The position numbers were made by a program, and so were the translations under genes. A stretch of DNA of 64,000 nt, from NCBI RefSeq assembly GCF_965184065.1, contig NZ_OZ239098.1, one strand, 5' to 3'. Below the pieces are notes generated by a model. That model had not been told where the DNA came from. It saw only the letters and a list, made by a program, of their open reading frames with translations, and did not search any database. Each line of letters starts with the position of its first letter. Within the stretch, counting starts at the first letter, position 1. Below, piece by piece: positions 1 to 8,207 of this stretch. Source of the stretch: Methylopumilus sp026399645. Its GTDB lineage: Bacteria > Pseudomonadota > Gammaproteobacteria > Burkholderiales > Methylophilaceae.

Positions 1-341
1 AAAACTTCAAAGAAGGCCAGCTTGTTGATGTAACAGGCACATCAATTGGTAAAGGTTATGCTGGTGTTATTAAAAGGCATCATTTCAGATCAAATCGAGC
101 ATCACACGGTAACTCAAGATCACATAATGTTCCAGGTTCAATCGGTATGGCTCAAGATCCAGGCCGAGTTTTCCCAGGTAAGCGCATGTCCGGTCATTTG
201 GGCGCTGTGAGAGTTACTACACAGAACTTAGTCATTGTTCGTGTTGACACTACAAAAAATCTAATCCTAATTAGAGGTGCAGTTCCGGGCTCCAAAGGCG
301 GCGACGTTTTAGTCCGCGCAGCTGTGAAAGTGAGCAAATAA
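1..341 (+). CDS. rplC: 50S ribosomal protein L3, C-terminal part (cut by window start)
   Basis: The reading frame is open from the first bases, so the 5' part of the gene lies outside the window and only about 112 C-terminal residues are seen. L3 binds 23S rRNA and helps form the peptidyl transferase region. The visible part has the conserved HGNS, VPGSIG and PGRVFPGKRM stretches. The Gln in MAQDPG aligns with the Gln that PrmB methylates in E. coli L3. The stop overlaps the rplD start by one base (TAATG), so translational coupling is likely. It belongs to the S10 part of the ribosomal superoperon. Confidence 0.97.
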   Translation, partial: NFKEGQLVDVTGTSIGKGYAGVIKRHHFRSNRASHGNSRSHNVPGSIGMAQDPGRVFPGKRMSGHLGAVRVTTQNLVIVRVDTTKNLILIRGAVPGSKGGDVLVRAAVKVSK

Positions 342-967
342 TGGAATTAAAATTACTCGATAAAAACGGAAAATCCGCTAAGAAAAGCGTCACAGTTTCT
401 GATGCAACATTTGGTCGTGAATTTAATGAGGCTCTTGTTCATCAGTTAGTTGTGGCATACATGGCTAATGCTCGCGTTGCAACTCGCTCACAAAAAACAA
501 GAGGCACTGTAAAACACAGTACTCGTAAACCTTATGCACAAAAAGGTACAGGTAATGCACGTTCTGGGATGACTTCAAGCCCTATATGGCGTGGAGGTGG
601 TAGAACATTCCCAAATTCACCTGATGAAAATTTCTCTCACAAAATGAATCGAAAAGCATATCGCGTTGGTATGAGATCTATTTTGTCTGAATTAGTAAGA
701 CAAGAAAGATTAAGTATTGTTGAGGAGTTTAAATTAGAGACCCCAAAGACAAAACAACTTGTCGATAAAATTAAAGATATGGGATATACGCAAGGCGTTT
801 TAGTTTTAACAGATGCATTTGATGAAAATTTATATTTATCATCAAGAAATTTAACTAACGTAATGGTTGTAGAAGCGCAATATGCTGACCCAGTAAGTTT
901 AGTTCAGTTTCCAAATGTTGTGGCCACTGCTGGCGCACTTAAAAAACTTGAGGAGATGCTAGCGTGA
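341..967 (+). CDS. rplD: 50S ribosomal protein L4
   Basis: This 208-residue protein has the usual L4 length. L4 is an early 23S rRNA-binding protein whose long internal loop lines the peptide exit tunnel. The basic loop is visible at about residues 45-95, with KHSTRKPYAQKGTGNAR and the following WRGGG. In E. coli, L4 also represses its own S10 operon; the leader where that would act lies outside this window. The ATG overlaps the rplC stop by one base, and the TGA overlaps the GTG start of rplW by four. Confidence 0.98.
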   Translation: MELKLLDKNGKSAKKSVTVSDATFGREFNEALVHQLVVAYMANARVATRSQKTRGTVKHSTRKPYAQKGTGNARSGMTSSPIWRGGGRTFPNSPDENFSHKMNRKAYRVGMRSILSELVRQERLSIVEEFKLETPKTKQLVDKIKDMGYTQGVLVLTDAFDENLYLSSRNLTNVMVVEAQYADPVSLVQFPNVVATAGALKKLEEMLA

Positions 968-1275
968 GTCAAATAGTTCATACACAAGATCGTATTATTC
1001 AGGTTATTTTAGCGCCACAAATTACTGAGAAAGCAACATTCATTGCTGACAAACATAATCAAGTGGCATTTAAAGTAAGAACTGATGCGACTAAATCAGA
1101 AATCAAAGCTGCTGTTGAATTAATGTTTAAAGTTGAAGTGAAGGCTGTGACATTACTCAATGTAGGCGGTAAGGTAAAAAGAGCAGGCCGTTCATTTGGT
1201 AAAAGAAATGATTGGAAAAAAGCTTATGTAAGTCTTAAGCCAGGCCAAGAGATTAATTTTGCGAGCGGTGAATAA
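964..1275 (+). CDS. rplW: 50S ribosomal protein L23
   Basis: This is a 103-residue L23, the protein at the exit of the peptide tunnel that docks trigger factor and SRP. Recognisable segments are LAPQITEKAT near the N-terminus, VAFKV, and the C-terminal WKKAYVSLKPG. The start is GTG within GTGA, overlapping the rplD stop by four bases. No in-frame ATG lies upstream, and the family N-terminus fits this start. Confidence 0.97.
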   Translation: MSQIVHTQDRIIQVILAPQITEKATFIADKHNQVAFKVRTDATKSEIKAAVELMFKVEVKAVTLLNVGGKVKRAGRSFGKRNDWKKAYVSLKPGQEINFASGE

Positions 1276-1284
1276 GGATAAAAA

Positions 1285-2118
1285 ATGGCTTTAGTTAAAG
1301 TAAAACCAACCTCCCCAGGAAGACGCGCAGTTGTTAAGGTTGTTAATCCAGACCTACACAAGGGCAAACCCTTCGCACCTTTAGTTGAAAAAAAGAATAA
1401 GCATGCCGGAAGAAATAGCCGCGGTGTTATTACAATTCGTCATCATGGCGGCGGTCATAAACAAAATTATCGCATGATTGATTTCAAACGAAATAAAGAT
1501 GGTATTCCAGCAAAAGTAGAGCATCTTGAATACGATCCAAATAGAACCGCAAATATCGCACTTCTTTTATACGCAGATGGTGAAAGAAGATACATTATTG
1601 CTCCCAAAGGTGTGGCTGTAGGTGCCGAGTTAATAAGCGGCTCTGAAGCACCTGTTAAAAATGGTAATGCTATGCCATTAAGAAACATTCCTGTAGGTAG
1701 CACTATTCACTGTATCGAATTACAACCTGGTAAAGGTGCTCAAATAGCGCGCTCTGCTGGAACTTCTGTACAGCTTTTAGCAAGAGAAGGTACATATGCT
1801 CAATTAAGACTTCGTTCAGGCGAAGTAAGAAAAGTGCATGTAGATTGCAAAGCAACTTTAGGTGAAGTCGGTAACGAAGAACATTCTCTCAGATCTATTG
1901 GTAAAGCAGGAGCTATGAGATGGAGAGGCGTTAGACCAACAGTGCGTGGTGTAGTTATGAATCCTGTTGATCACCCACATGGTGGTGGTGAAGGAAAAAC
2001 TGCGGCTGGTATGCATCCAGTAAGCCCTTGGGGAACTCCAACAAAAGGCTATCGAACAAGAACAAATAAACGTACTGACAATATGCGCGTCAGTCGTCGT
2101 CCAGCGAATAAGAGGTAA
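1285..2118 (+). CDS. rplB: 50S ribosomal protein L2
   Basis: This is a full-length L2 of 277 residues, a primary 23S rRNA binder needed for subunit association and peptidyl transferase assembly. The conserved C-terminal segment PVDHPHGGGEGK at about residues 226-237 contains the histidine implicated in peptidyl transferase activity. A GGATAA-type ribosome site precedes the ATG. The gene lies nine bases after rplW and five before rpsS. Confidence 0.98.
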   Translation: MALVKVKPTSPGRRAVVKVVNPDLHKGKPFAPLVEKKNKHAGRNSRGVITIRHHGGGHKQNYRMIDFKRNKDGIPAKVEHLEYDPNRTANIALLLYADGERRYIIAPKGVAVGAELISGSEAPVKNGNAMPLRNIPVGSTIHCIELQPGKGAQIARSAGTSVQLLAREGTYAQLRLRSGEVRKVHVDCKATLGEVGNEEHSLRSIGKAGAMRWRGVRPTVRGVVMNPVDHPHGGGEGKTAAGMHPVSPWGTPTKGYRTRTNKRTDNMRVSRRPANKR

Positions 2119-2123
2119 TAGAT

Positions 2124-2399
2124 ATGGCACGTTCAGTTAAAAAAGGACCATTCATTGATGCACATTTGGCTAAGAAAGTTGAGGTTGCCTCAGGTAATCG
2201 CGATCGTAAGCCAATTAAAACCTGGTCAAGAAGATCAACGATCTTACCTAACTTTATCGGTCTTACCATTGCAATCCATAATGGAAAACAGCATATACCT
2301 GTAATGATTACAGAAAATATGATTGGGCATAAATTAGGTGAATTCGCATTAACAAGAACCTTTAAAGGTCACGCTGCTGACAGAAAGGCTAAGGTATAA
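2124..2399 (+). CDS. rpsS: 30S ribosomal protein S19
   Basis: This 91-residue S19 lies in the 30S head next to S13 and contacts the A-site finger. It begins MARSVKKGPFIDAHL and contains RRSTILPNFIGLT and GHKLGEFALTRTF, all diagnostic. AGAGG precedes the ATG. One base separates it from rplV. Confidence 0.98.
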   Translation: MARSVKKGPFIDAHLAKKVEVASGNRDRKPIKTWSRRSTILPNFIGLTIAIHNGKQHIPVMITENMIGHKLGEFALTRTFKGHAADRKAKV

Positions 2400-2400
2400 A

Positions 2401-2736
2401 ATGGCTACCGAAGTTTCAGCGATTCTAAAAGGTGTTCGTTTATCTCCTCAGAAAGCAAGATTAGTTGCTGATTTAGTCAGGGGAAAAAAAGTAGATTACG
2501 CGCTTAACATTCTTAATTTCAGCCCAAAAAAAGGTGCAGAAATTATTAAGCGAGTAGTAGAGTCTGCAATTGCAAATGCTGAACATAATAATGGGGCTGA
2601 TATAGATGAATTGTTTATTAAAACAATTTATGTGGATAAAGGCATTATTTTAAAACGTATCCGTGCTCGCGCTAAAGGCCGTGCAGGGAAAATAACAAAA
2701 CCAACTTGTCACATTAAAGTGACGGTCGGCAACTAA
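2401..2736 (+). CDS. rplV: 50S ribosomal protein L22
   Basis: This 111-residue L22 has the LSPQKARLVADLVRGK N-terminal motif and the extended beta hairpin near residues 80-100 (ILKRIRARAKGRA), which reaches the exit tunnel and is a known site of macrolide resistance changes. Order and spacing (rpsS-rplV-rpsC) are those of the S10 operon. Confidence 0.98.
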   Translation: MATEVSAILKGVRLSPQKARLVADLVRGKKVDYALNILNFSPKKGAEIIKRVVESAIANAEHNNGADIDELFIKTIYVDKGIILKRIRARAKGRAGKITKPTCHIKVTVGN

Positions 2737-2747
2737 AGAGAAAAAAT

Positions 2748-3545
2748 ATGGGTCAAAAAATTCATCCAATTGGTTTCCGCTTAAGTGTTCAAAAAAATTG
2801 GACATCGCGTTGGTATGCTAATAGTAAAAATTTTCCTGCAATGTTGAACAATGACATTAAGGTACGAGAATTTTTAAACAAAAAATTAGCAAACGCTGCG
2901 GTAAGTAAAATTGTTATTGAGCGACCAGCTAAAAATGCAAAGATTACAATTTACTCAGCAAGGCCTGGTATTGTAATTGGGAAAAAAGGTGAAGATATTG
3001 AAACATTAAGATCAAGTTTACAGGCGCTTATGGGCGTTCCAGTTCATTTGAATATTGAAGAAGTGCGTAAACCAGAGATCGATGCAACATTAATTGCACA
3101 AAGTATTGCCCAGCAATTAGAAAAACGTGTGATGTTTAGACGCGCTATGAAAAGAGCAATGCAGAATGCAATGAGGTTAGGTGCTCAAGGTATCAAAATT
3201 ATGAGCGCTGGCAGATTAAATGGTATTGAGATTGCAAGAACAGAATGGTATAGAGAAGGCAGAGTGCCTCTTCATACATTAAGAGCTGATATAGATTACG
3301 GCGTGGCTGAAGCGAAAACAACCTATGGAATTATTGGCATAAAAGTTTGGGTCTTTAAAGGTGAATTATTCGTAGACAACACAAAAGGAACTTCACAGAC
3401 ATTAGATGCTGTAAATCCAGCAGTTGAAAAAACTGAAGAAGAAAAAAAACTCAGAAAACCAAGAATCAAAAAAGATGAAACAGTAGCAAAAGAACCAGAA
3501 AAAAAAGTGAGAAAGTCGAGGGCTAAAGATGTTACAACCGGCTAG
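2748..3545 (+). CDS. rpsC: 30S ribosomal protein S3, with charged C-terminal tail
   Basis: This is S3 (265 residues), part of the mRNA entry helicase of the 30S subunit. It has the MGQKIHPIGFR N-terminus, a KH domain with GKKGEDIE near residue 80, and the C-terminal GIKVWVFKGE segment near residue 200. It is longer than E. coli S3 (233). About 45 residues after the core form a lysine/glutamate-rich, probably disordered tail. The end of the gene overlaps the rplP start by 17 bases, so the two are probably coupled. Confidence 0.97.
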   Translation: MGQKIHPIGFRLSVQKNWTSRWYANSKNFPAMLNNDIKVREFLNKKLANAAVSKIVIERPAKNAKITIYSARPGIVIGKKGEDIETLRSSLQALMGVPVHLNIEEVRKPEIDATLIAQSIAQQLEKRVMFRRAMKRAMQNAMRLGAQGIKIMSAGRLNGIEIARTEWYREGRVPLHTLRADIDYGVAEAKTTYGIIGIKVWVFKGELFVDNTKGTSQTLDAVNPAVEKTEEEKKLRKPRIKKDETVAKEPEKKVRKSRAKDVTTG

Positions 3546-3945
3546 ACAAAAATTTCGTAAGATGCAAAAAGGCCGAAACAAAGGCATTGCAACAACAGGA
3601 AACAAAGTAAGTTTCGGTGATTTCGGTTTGAAAGCTATTGGACGAGGACGTCTAACAGCTCGTCAGATAGAAGCTGCGCGTCGAGTGATGACACGTCACA
3701 TTAAGCGTGGTGGCCGAGTATGGATTCGTATATTCCCCGATCAACCAATTTCAAAAAAACCTGCTGAAGTTCGTATGGGTAACGGTAAAGGCAGTACCGA
3801 ATACTACGTCGCTCAAATTCAGCCTGGAAAAATGTTGTATGAGATGGATGGAGTAACTGAAGCATTAGCGAGAGAAGCATTTAAATTAGCAGCAGCTAAG
3901 CTTCCAATTGAAACAACCTTTATTACTCGTCATATCGGAGGCTAA
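3529..3945 (+). CDS. rplP: 50S ribosomal protein L16
   Basis: This 138-residue L16 helps place tRNA in the A and P sites. It has the MLQPARQKFRK N-terminus, GRLTARQIEAARR, the RIFPDQPISKKPAEVRMG segment and GKGSTEYYV. The chosen ATG lies inside the end of rpsC, which matches the normal family N-terminus exactly. Arg82, hydroxylated by YcfD in E. coli, lies in this conserved segment. Confidence 0.98.
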   Translation: MLQPARQKFRKMQKGRNKGIATTGNKVSFGDFGLKAIGRGRLTARQIEAARRVMTRHIKRGGRVWIRIFPDQPISKKPAEVRMGNGKGSTEYYVAQIQPGKMLYEMDGVTEALAREAFKLAAAKLPIETTFITRHIGG

Positions 3946-3946
3946 T

Positions 3947-4141
3947 ATGAAAACAGCTGATTTAAGAAAAAAGACAACCGAAGAATTAGGTACCGAGTTA
4001 TTAGAGTTAAGAAGAGCTCAGTTCTCATTAAGAATGCAATTGGCAACCCAACAATTAAACAAGGTTGATCAAATTGCGAAAATTAAACGTGATATCGCAA
4101 GAGTTAAAACAGTTCTTGGCGAGAAAGTTAAACAGGCTTAA
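3947..4141 (+). CDS. rpmC: 50S ribosomal protein L29
   Basis: This 64-residue L29 sits beside L23 at the exit tunnel. A longer frame opens upstream at 3908, but the ATG at 3947 follows CGGAGG and gives the normal family start MKTADLRKK. The LRMQLATQQL and IKRDIARVKT helices are typical. The start lies one base after the rplP stop. Confidence 0.96.
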   Translation: MKTADLRKKTTEELGTELLELRRAQFSLRMQLATQQLNKVDQIAKIKRDIARVKTVLGEKVKQA

Positions 4142-4143
4142 AT

Positions 4144-4410
4144 ATGACTGATACAAAAAAAGTTATTAGAACCTTTACGGGCAGAGTTGTTAGCGACAAG
4201 ATGGATAAGACAGTCACTGTATTGGTTGAAAGAAAAGTAAAGCATCCTTTGATTGGCAAGGTAATTGTTAAGTCAAATAAATTTCATGCACATGATGAAA
4301 AAAATGAAAGTAAAGAGGGTGATTTGGTCGTTATTACAGAAAACCGCCCTATTTCAAAAACTAAATCATGGGTCGTTAGTAAAATAGTTACAAAGGCAGT
4401 TCAGGTTTAG
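4144..4410 (+). CDS. rpsQ: 30S ribosomal protein S17
   Basis: This 88-residue S17 is an OB-fold protein that binds 16S rRNA early. It shows TGRVVSDKMDKTVTVLVER and the VKHPLIGK strand. It is the last gene of the S10 block; a 162-base gap with its own promoter and hairpin follows before rplN, instead of the few bases seen elsewhere in the cluster. Confidence 0.97.
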   Translation: MTDTKKVIRTFTGRVVSDKMDKTVTVLVERKVKHPLIGKVIVKSNKFHAHDEKNESKEGDLVVITENRPISKTKSWVVSKIVTKAVQV

Positions 4411-4420
4411 ATATAAGAAG

Positions 4421-4449
4421 TTGAGAATAAGAAACAAATAGCTTATAAT
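4421..4449 (+). promoter_or_regulatory. Internal sigma70-type promoter before rplN
   Basis: TTGAGA at 4421-4426 and a perfect TATAAT at 4444-4449 are separated by exactly 17 bases. Transcription would start near 4456 and give an untranslated leader of about 115 bases before rplN. The promoter fits the extra-wide gap between rpsQ and rplN and would let the spc block be transcribed apart from S10. Activity is inferred from sequence only. Confidence 0.75.
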
Positions 4450-4463
4450 GCGAGACTTTTTTG

Positions 4464-4498
4464 GGGTTCATAAACTATTAAGTTTATAAGCTAACCCC
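4464..4498 (+). promoter_or_regulatory. Nested hairpin in the rplN leader
   Basis: An outer stem GGGGTT/AACCCC encloses a perfect inner stem ATAAACT/AGTTTAT with an ATTA loop. No T-run follows, so it is not a standard terminator. It lies just after the predicted start site of the internal promoter. It may be a regulatory or RNA-stabilising leader structure; the function is unknown. Confidence 0.55.
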
Positions 4499-4572
4499 CC
4501 AATACTGACCGTAGTATATCGGCTAATTAAAAGCTGGCCTTAGTAATAACGGATTAAGTTGGAGATAAACTC

Positions 4573-4941
4573 ATGATTCAAATGCAGTCAAGATTAGAAA
4601 TTGCTGACAATACTGGCGCACGCTCAGTAATGTGCATTAAGGTATTGGGCGGCTCAAAACGACGTTACGCAAGTATTGGTGACATTATCAAAGTAAGTAT
4701 TAAAGACGCAGCTCCTAGAGGCAAAGTCAAAAAAGGAGAGGTTTATACCGCAGTTGTTGTGAGAACAGCAAAAGGCGTTAGAAGACCAGATGGTTCTTTA
4801 ATTAAATTTGATGCAAATGCCGCCGTTCTTCTAAACGCTAAATTAGAACCTATTGGAACACGTATTTTTGGACCTGTAACTCGCGAATTGAGAACAGAAC
4901 GGTTCATGAAGATTGTTTCATTAGCACCAGAAGTTTTATAG
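4573..4941 (+). CDS. rplN: 50S ribosomal protein L14
   Basis: This 122-residue L14 is an interface protein contacting helix 44 of 16S rRNA and the docking site of the silencing factor RsfS. It starts MIQMQSRLEIADNTGAR and has CIKVLGGSKRRYASIGD and the C-terminal RELRTERFMKIVSLAPEVL, all diagnostic. It is the first gene after the internal promoter and leader. GGAGA precedes the ATG. Confidence 0.98.
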   Translation: MIQMQSRLEIADNTGARSVMCIKVLGGSKRRYASIGDIIKVSIKDAAPRGKVKKGEVYTAVVVRTAKGVRRPDGSLIKFDANAAVLLNAKLEPIGTRIFGPVTRELRTERFMKIVSLAPEVL

Positions 4942-4951
4942 GAGTATACGG

Positions 4952-5269
4952 ATGAATAAAATTCGTAAAGGCGACAAAGTCATTTTAAATACAGGTAAAG
5001 ACAAAGGCAAACAAGGCGTTGTTTTAAGTGTTCTTAAAACAGGGCATGTTGTGGTTGAAGGTTTAAACATGGTAAAGAAGCACACAAAACCCAATCCTGC
5101 TAAAAATATTCAAGGTGGAATCGTCGGCAAAGAAATGCCACTTAATATTTCTAATGTTGCTTTACTTAATAACTTGACTCAAAAGGCTGACAAAGTCGGA
5201 ATTAAAAAATTAGATGATGGCAAGAAAATCCGTGTTTTCAAATCAAACAACGAAGCAGTTGACGCATAG
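4952..5269 (+). CDS. rplX: 50S ribosomal protein L24
   Basis: This 105-residue L24 initiates 50S assembly. An N-terminal KOW motif is visible (KGDKVILNTGKDKGKQGVV, residues 6-24). It lies ten bases after rplN with a GGAG ribosome site, and eight bases before rplE. Confidence 0.97.
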   Translation: MNKIRKGDKVILNTGKDKGKQGVVLSVLKTGHVVVEGLNMVKKHTKPNPAKNIQGGIVGKEMPLNISNVALLNNLTQKADKVGIKKLDDGKKIRVFKSNNEAVDA

Positions 5270-5277
5270 GAAAAGAA

Positions 5278-5817
5278 ATGGCTCGATTAAAAGAATTTTA
5301 TAAAACAGAAGTCATTAAAAAAATGACTGATCAATTTGGTTATTCATCACCAATGCAAGTCCCTAGAATTGAAAAAATTACTTTAAATATGGGTGTAGGT
5401 GAAGCAGTAGCTGACAAAAAGATCATGGAACACGCTGTAGGCGACATGGAAAAAATTGCTGGTCAAAAAGCTATTGTCACTAAAGCTAAAAAATCAGTGG
5501 CGGCATTTAAGATTCGTGACGATTATCCTGTAGGTTGCAAAGTGACTCTTCGAAGAGATCGTATGTATGAATTCTTAGATCGACTTGTTACAGTTGCTAT
5601 TCCGCGAATTAGAGACTTTAGAGGTATTTCTGCTAGATCATTTGATGGTCGCGGAAATTACAATATGGGTGTTAAAGAGCAGATTATTTTTCCTGAAATT
5701 GAATACGATAAAATCGATGCATTAAGAGGGATGAATATCACAATTACAACGACAGCTAAAACTGACGAAGAAGCAAAAGCATTGTTATCTGCGTTTAGTT
5801 TTCCATTTAGAAACTAG
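5278..5817 (+). CDS. rplE: 50S ribosomal protein L5
   Basis: This 179-residue L5 binds 5S rRNA and contacts P-site tRNA. It shows NMGVGEAVADKK, GQKAIVTKAKKSVA and the FDGRGNYNMGVKEQIIFPE segment. In E. coli, S8 represses the spc operon by binding near the rplE start; I did not establish an equivalent target here. Confidence 0.98.
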   Translation: MARLKEFYKTEVIKKMTDQFGYSSPMQVPRIEKITLNMGVGEAVADKKIMEHAVGDMEKIAGQKAIVTKAKKSVAAFKIRDDYPVGCKVTLRRDRMYEFLDRLVTVAIPRIRDFRGISARSFDGRGNYNMGVKEQIIFPEIEYDKIDALRGMNITITTTAKTDEEAKALLSAFSFPFRN

Positions 5818-5826
5818 GTTTAGACT

Positions 5827-6132
5827 ATGGCTAAAATGTGCATGATAGAACGTGAATTAAAACGACGTAATATGGTTGAAAAATTTAAGACCAAACGTGC
5901 TGCTTTAAATCAAATTATCTTAGATATAAACGCATCTTCAGAACAAAAACAAGAAGCGAGACAGAAGTTACAAAGTTTACCCCGTAATTCAAGTCCAGTT
6001 AGATTAAGAAATCGTTGTTCTCTAACAGGTCGTCCAAGAGGCGTCTACAGCAAGTTCGGGATTGGTCGAAGTAAATTAAGAGATTTAATGATGCGAGGCG
6101 AAGTGCCTGGCGTGATTAAAGCAAGTTGGTAA
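5827..6132 (+). CDS. rpsN: 30S ribosomal protein S14 (zinc-independent form)
   Basis: This is the long 101-residue form of S14. It ends RCSLTGRPRGVYSKFGI and then LRDLMMRGEVPGVIKASW. The CXXC pairs of the short zinc-binding form are absent, so it is the zinc-independent type found in most proteobacteria. It lies between rplE and rpsH as usual. Confidence 0.97.
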   Translation: MAKMCMIERELKRRNMVEKFKTKRAALNQIILDINASSEQKQEARQKLQSLPRNSSPVRLRNRCSLTGRPRGVYSKFGIGRSKLRDLMMRGEVPGVIKASW

Positions 6133-6147
6133 TAGGAGAAAAATAAT

Positions 6148-6543
6148 ATGAGTATGAGCGATCCAGTTGCCGATATGCTAACCAGAATTAGGAATGGTCA
6201 AGGTACAAATAAAGTATCTATCACCATGCCTGCATCTAAATTAAAAAAAGCTATCGCAAACGTTTTAAAAGATGAAGGCTATATTGAGAATTTTGCTGAA
6301 CACGAAGTGCAAGGCAAACCAATATTAAACATTGAATTGAAATACTACGCCGGCAGACCTGTTATTGAAAAAATTGAAAGAGTAAGTAAGCCAGGTTTAC
6401 GAGTTTATAAAGCAAGCCAAAGTATTCCGGAAGTAATGAATGGTCTTGGTGTGGCAATCGTGTCGACATCTAAGGGAGTTATGACAGATAGAAAAGCAAA
6501 AGCTGCAGGTATTGGCGGCGAAGTGCTTTGCTATGTGGCTTAA
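6148..6543 (+). CDS. rpsH: 30S ribosomal protein S8
   Basis: This 131-residue S8 binds the central domain of 16S rRNA and in many bacteria represses the spc operon. It begins MSMSDPVADMLTRIRNGQ and contains RVSKPGLRVYK and GVAIVSTSKGVMTDRKA, all typical. The ATG follows TAGGAG. Confidence 0.98.
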   Translation: MSMSDPVADMLTRIRNGQGTNKVSITMPASKLKKAIANVLKDEGYIENFAEHEVQGKPILNIELKYYAGRPVIEKIERVSKPGLRVYKASQSIPEVMNGLGVAIVSTSKGVMTDRKAKAAGIGGEVLCYVA

Positions 6544-6554
6544 GGAGAGAATAT

Positions 6555-7088
6555 ATGTCACGTATAGCTAACGCACCTGTAACGATTCCTCCTAAAGTAG
6601 AGGTTTCAATTAACGATTTAAATATTTCAATTAGTGGACCGATGGGAAAATTGAATCAGTTCATTACACCTAACGTTAAATTAAATAATGATGGTCAAGT
6701 AATTACATTTGCAGCAGCTGATGAATCTCAGCAAGCAAATGCAATGGCTGGCACTATGCGAGCACTTGTTGCAAACATGATGAAAGGTGTTTCTGAGGGA
6801 TTCGTAAGAAAACTAACTTTAATAGGCGTTGGATATAAAGCTCAAGCGCAAGGTGCAAATCTTAATCTTGATTTAGGTTTTTCACATCCCGTTAATTACA
6901 AAATGCCTGAAGGCATTAAAGTTGAAACACCAAGTCAAACTGAAATTATTTTAAAAGGTACTGATAAGCAATTAATAGGTCAAGTTGCTGCTCAAATTAG
7001 AGCATATCGACCACCAGAGCCATACAAAGGTAAAGGCGTTCGTTATTCAGATGAGAACGTAATTATCAAAGAAACTAAGAAAAAATAA
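6555..7088 (+). CDS. rplF: 50S ribosomal protein L6
   Basis: This 177-residue L6 lies near the factor-binding site of the 50S subunit. A longer in-frame start exists at 6528 inside rpsH, but the ATG at 6555 follows AAGGAGAG and gives the usual N-terminus MSRIANAPVTIP. The C-terminal signature RPPEPYKGKGVRY is present. Confidence 0.97.
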   Translation: MSRIANAPVTIPPKVEVSINDLNISISGPMGKLNQFITPNVKLNNDGQVITFAAADESQQANAMAGTMRALVANMMKGVSEGFVRKLTLIGVGYKAQAQGANLNLDLGFSHPVNYKMPEGIKVETPSQTEIILKGTDKQLIGQVAAQIRAYRPPEPYKGKGVRYSDENVIIKETKKK

Positions 7089-7098
7089 AGGTTGAGAT

Positions 7099-7452
7099 AT
7101 GTATAATACGAATCCCCGTTTACGTCGCGCCAAAAAGACACGAGCAAAAATCGCTGAGCTTCAAGTGACAAGACTCAGCGTTCACAGAACAAACACAAAC
7201 ATTTATGCCCAAATCATAAGTGCTGGCGAGAATAAAGTTTTAGCAAGTGCCTCTTCACTTGAAGCAGACATTAAAAAAACTTTAAAGAATGGTGGAAATA
7301 TTGAGGCAGCAGCTCAAATTGGCAAACGCATAGCTGAAAAAGCAAAAAAAATCGGAATTACAAATGTGGCATTTGATAGATCAGGTTATCGCTATCATGG
7401 CAGAGTTAAAGCTTTAGCAGATGCTGCTAGAGAAAACGGCTTGTCTTTCTAA
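7099..7452 (+). CDS. rplR: 50S ribosomal protein L18
   Basis: This 117-residue L18 binds 5S rRNA with L5. Typical stretches are LSVHRTNTNIYAQII, the IGKRIAEKA helix and the C-terminal FDRSGYRYHGRVKALADAAR. It lies between rplF and rpsE in the spc order. Confidence 0.98.
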   Translation: MYNTNPRLRRAKKTRAKIAELQVTRLSVHRTNTNIYAQIISAGENKVLASASSLEADIKKTLKNGGNIEAAAQIGKRIAEKAKKIGITNVAFDRSGYRYHGRVKALADAARENGLSF

Positions 7453-7477
7453 CCCAATAATTTAAATAGGTCAAAAC

Positions 7478-7990
7478 ATGGCAAAAGATTCAGAAAATCA
7501 ACAAACGCAAACAGACGGTTTAAGAGAAAAAATGATTGCTGTTAACCGGGTTACTAAAGTAGTTAAGGGCGGCCGAATCATGAGCTTCGCTGCGTTAACT
7601 GTTGTAGGTGATGGAGACGGTTCAGTTGGTATGGGAAAAGGAAAAGCAAGAGAAGTGCCTGTGGCCGTTCAAAAAGCAATGGACGAAGCCAGAAGAGGCA
7701 TGCTCAAAGTAAAACTAAATAATGGCACCTTGCAACATGCAGTAATGGGTGAGCATGGCGCTGCAAAAGTATTCATTCAGCCCGCTTCAGAAGGTACTGG
7801 CATTATTGCTGGTGGTGCTATGAGAGCGATTTTCGAAGTAATGGGTATTACCAATGTTTTAGCAAAATGTATTGGTTCAACAAATCCTTATAATGTTGTG
7901 AGAGCAACATTGAATGGACTTGAATCAATGAATACACCGGCTGAAATTGCTGCTAAACGCGGTAAATCAGTAGAAGAAATAAGAGGCTAA
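7478..7990 (+). CDS. rpsE: 30S ribosomal protein S5
   Basis: This 170-residue S5 takes part in decoding accuracy and mRNA unwinding. It contains an RVTKVVKGGRIMSFAALTVVGD segment, GVGMGKGKA-like VGMGKGKAREVPVA, and GTGIIAGGAMRAIFE. The N-terminal dozen residues are polar, as in other proteobacterial S5 proteins. Confidence 0.98.
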   Translation: MAKDSENQQTQTDGLREKMIAVNRVTKVVKGGRIMSFAALTVVGDGDGSVGMGKGKAREVPVAVQKAMDEARRGMLKVKLNNGTLQHAVMGEHGAAKVFIQPASEGTGIIAGGAMRAIFEVMGITNVLAKCIGSTNPYNVVRATLNGLESMNTPAEIAAKRGKSVEEIRG

Positions 7991-7994
7991 TCAA

Positions 7995-8198
7995 ATGGCA
8001 AAAACAAAAAAAGAAATTACAGCTGGTTTAAAAGTTACATTAATTAAAAGTTTAATTGGTAGAACTGAACCTCATCGGGCAACGGTGAAAGGATTAGGTC
8101 TTAGAAGAATACATCATACAGTTGAGTTGCAAGACACTCCTGCGATTCGAGGCATGATTAATGCAGTGAATTACTTACTTAAAGTCGAAAAGATATAA
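7995..8198 (+). CDS. rpmD: 50S ribosomal protein L30
   Basis: This small 67-residue L30 has the core LKVTLIKSLIGRTEPHRATV followed by GLGLRRIHHTVELQDTP. It is a few residues longer at the N-terminus than E. coli L30 (59). It lies four bases after rpsE and nine before rplO. Confidence 0.96.
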   Translation: MAKTKKEITAGLKVTLIKSLIGRTEPHRATVKGLGLRRIHHTVELQDTPAIRGMINAVNYLLKVEKI

Positions 8199-8207
8199 AG
8201 AGAAATT

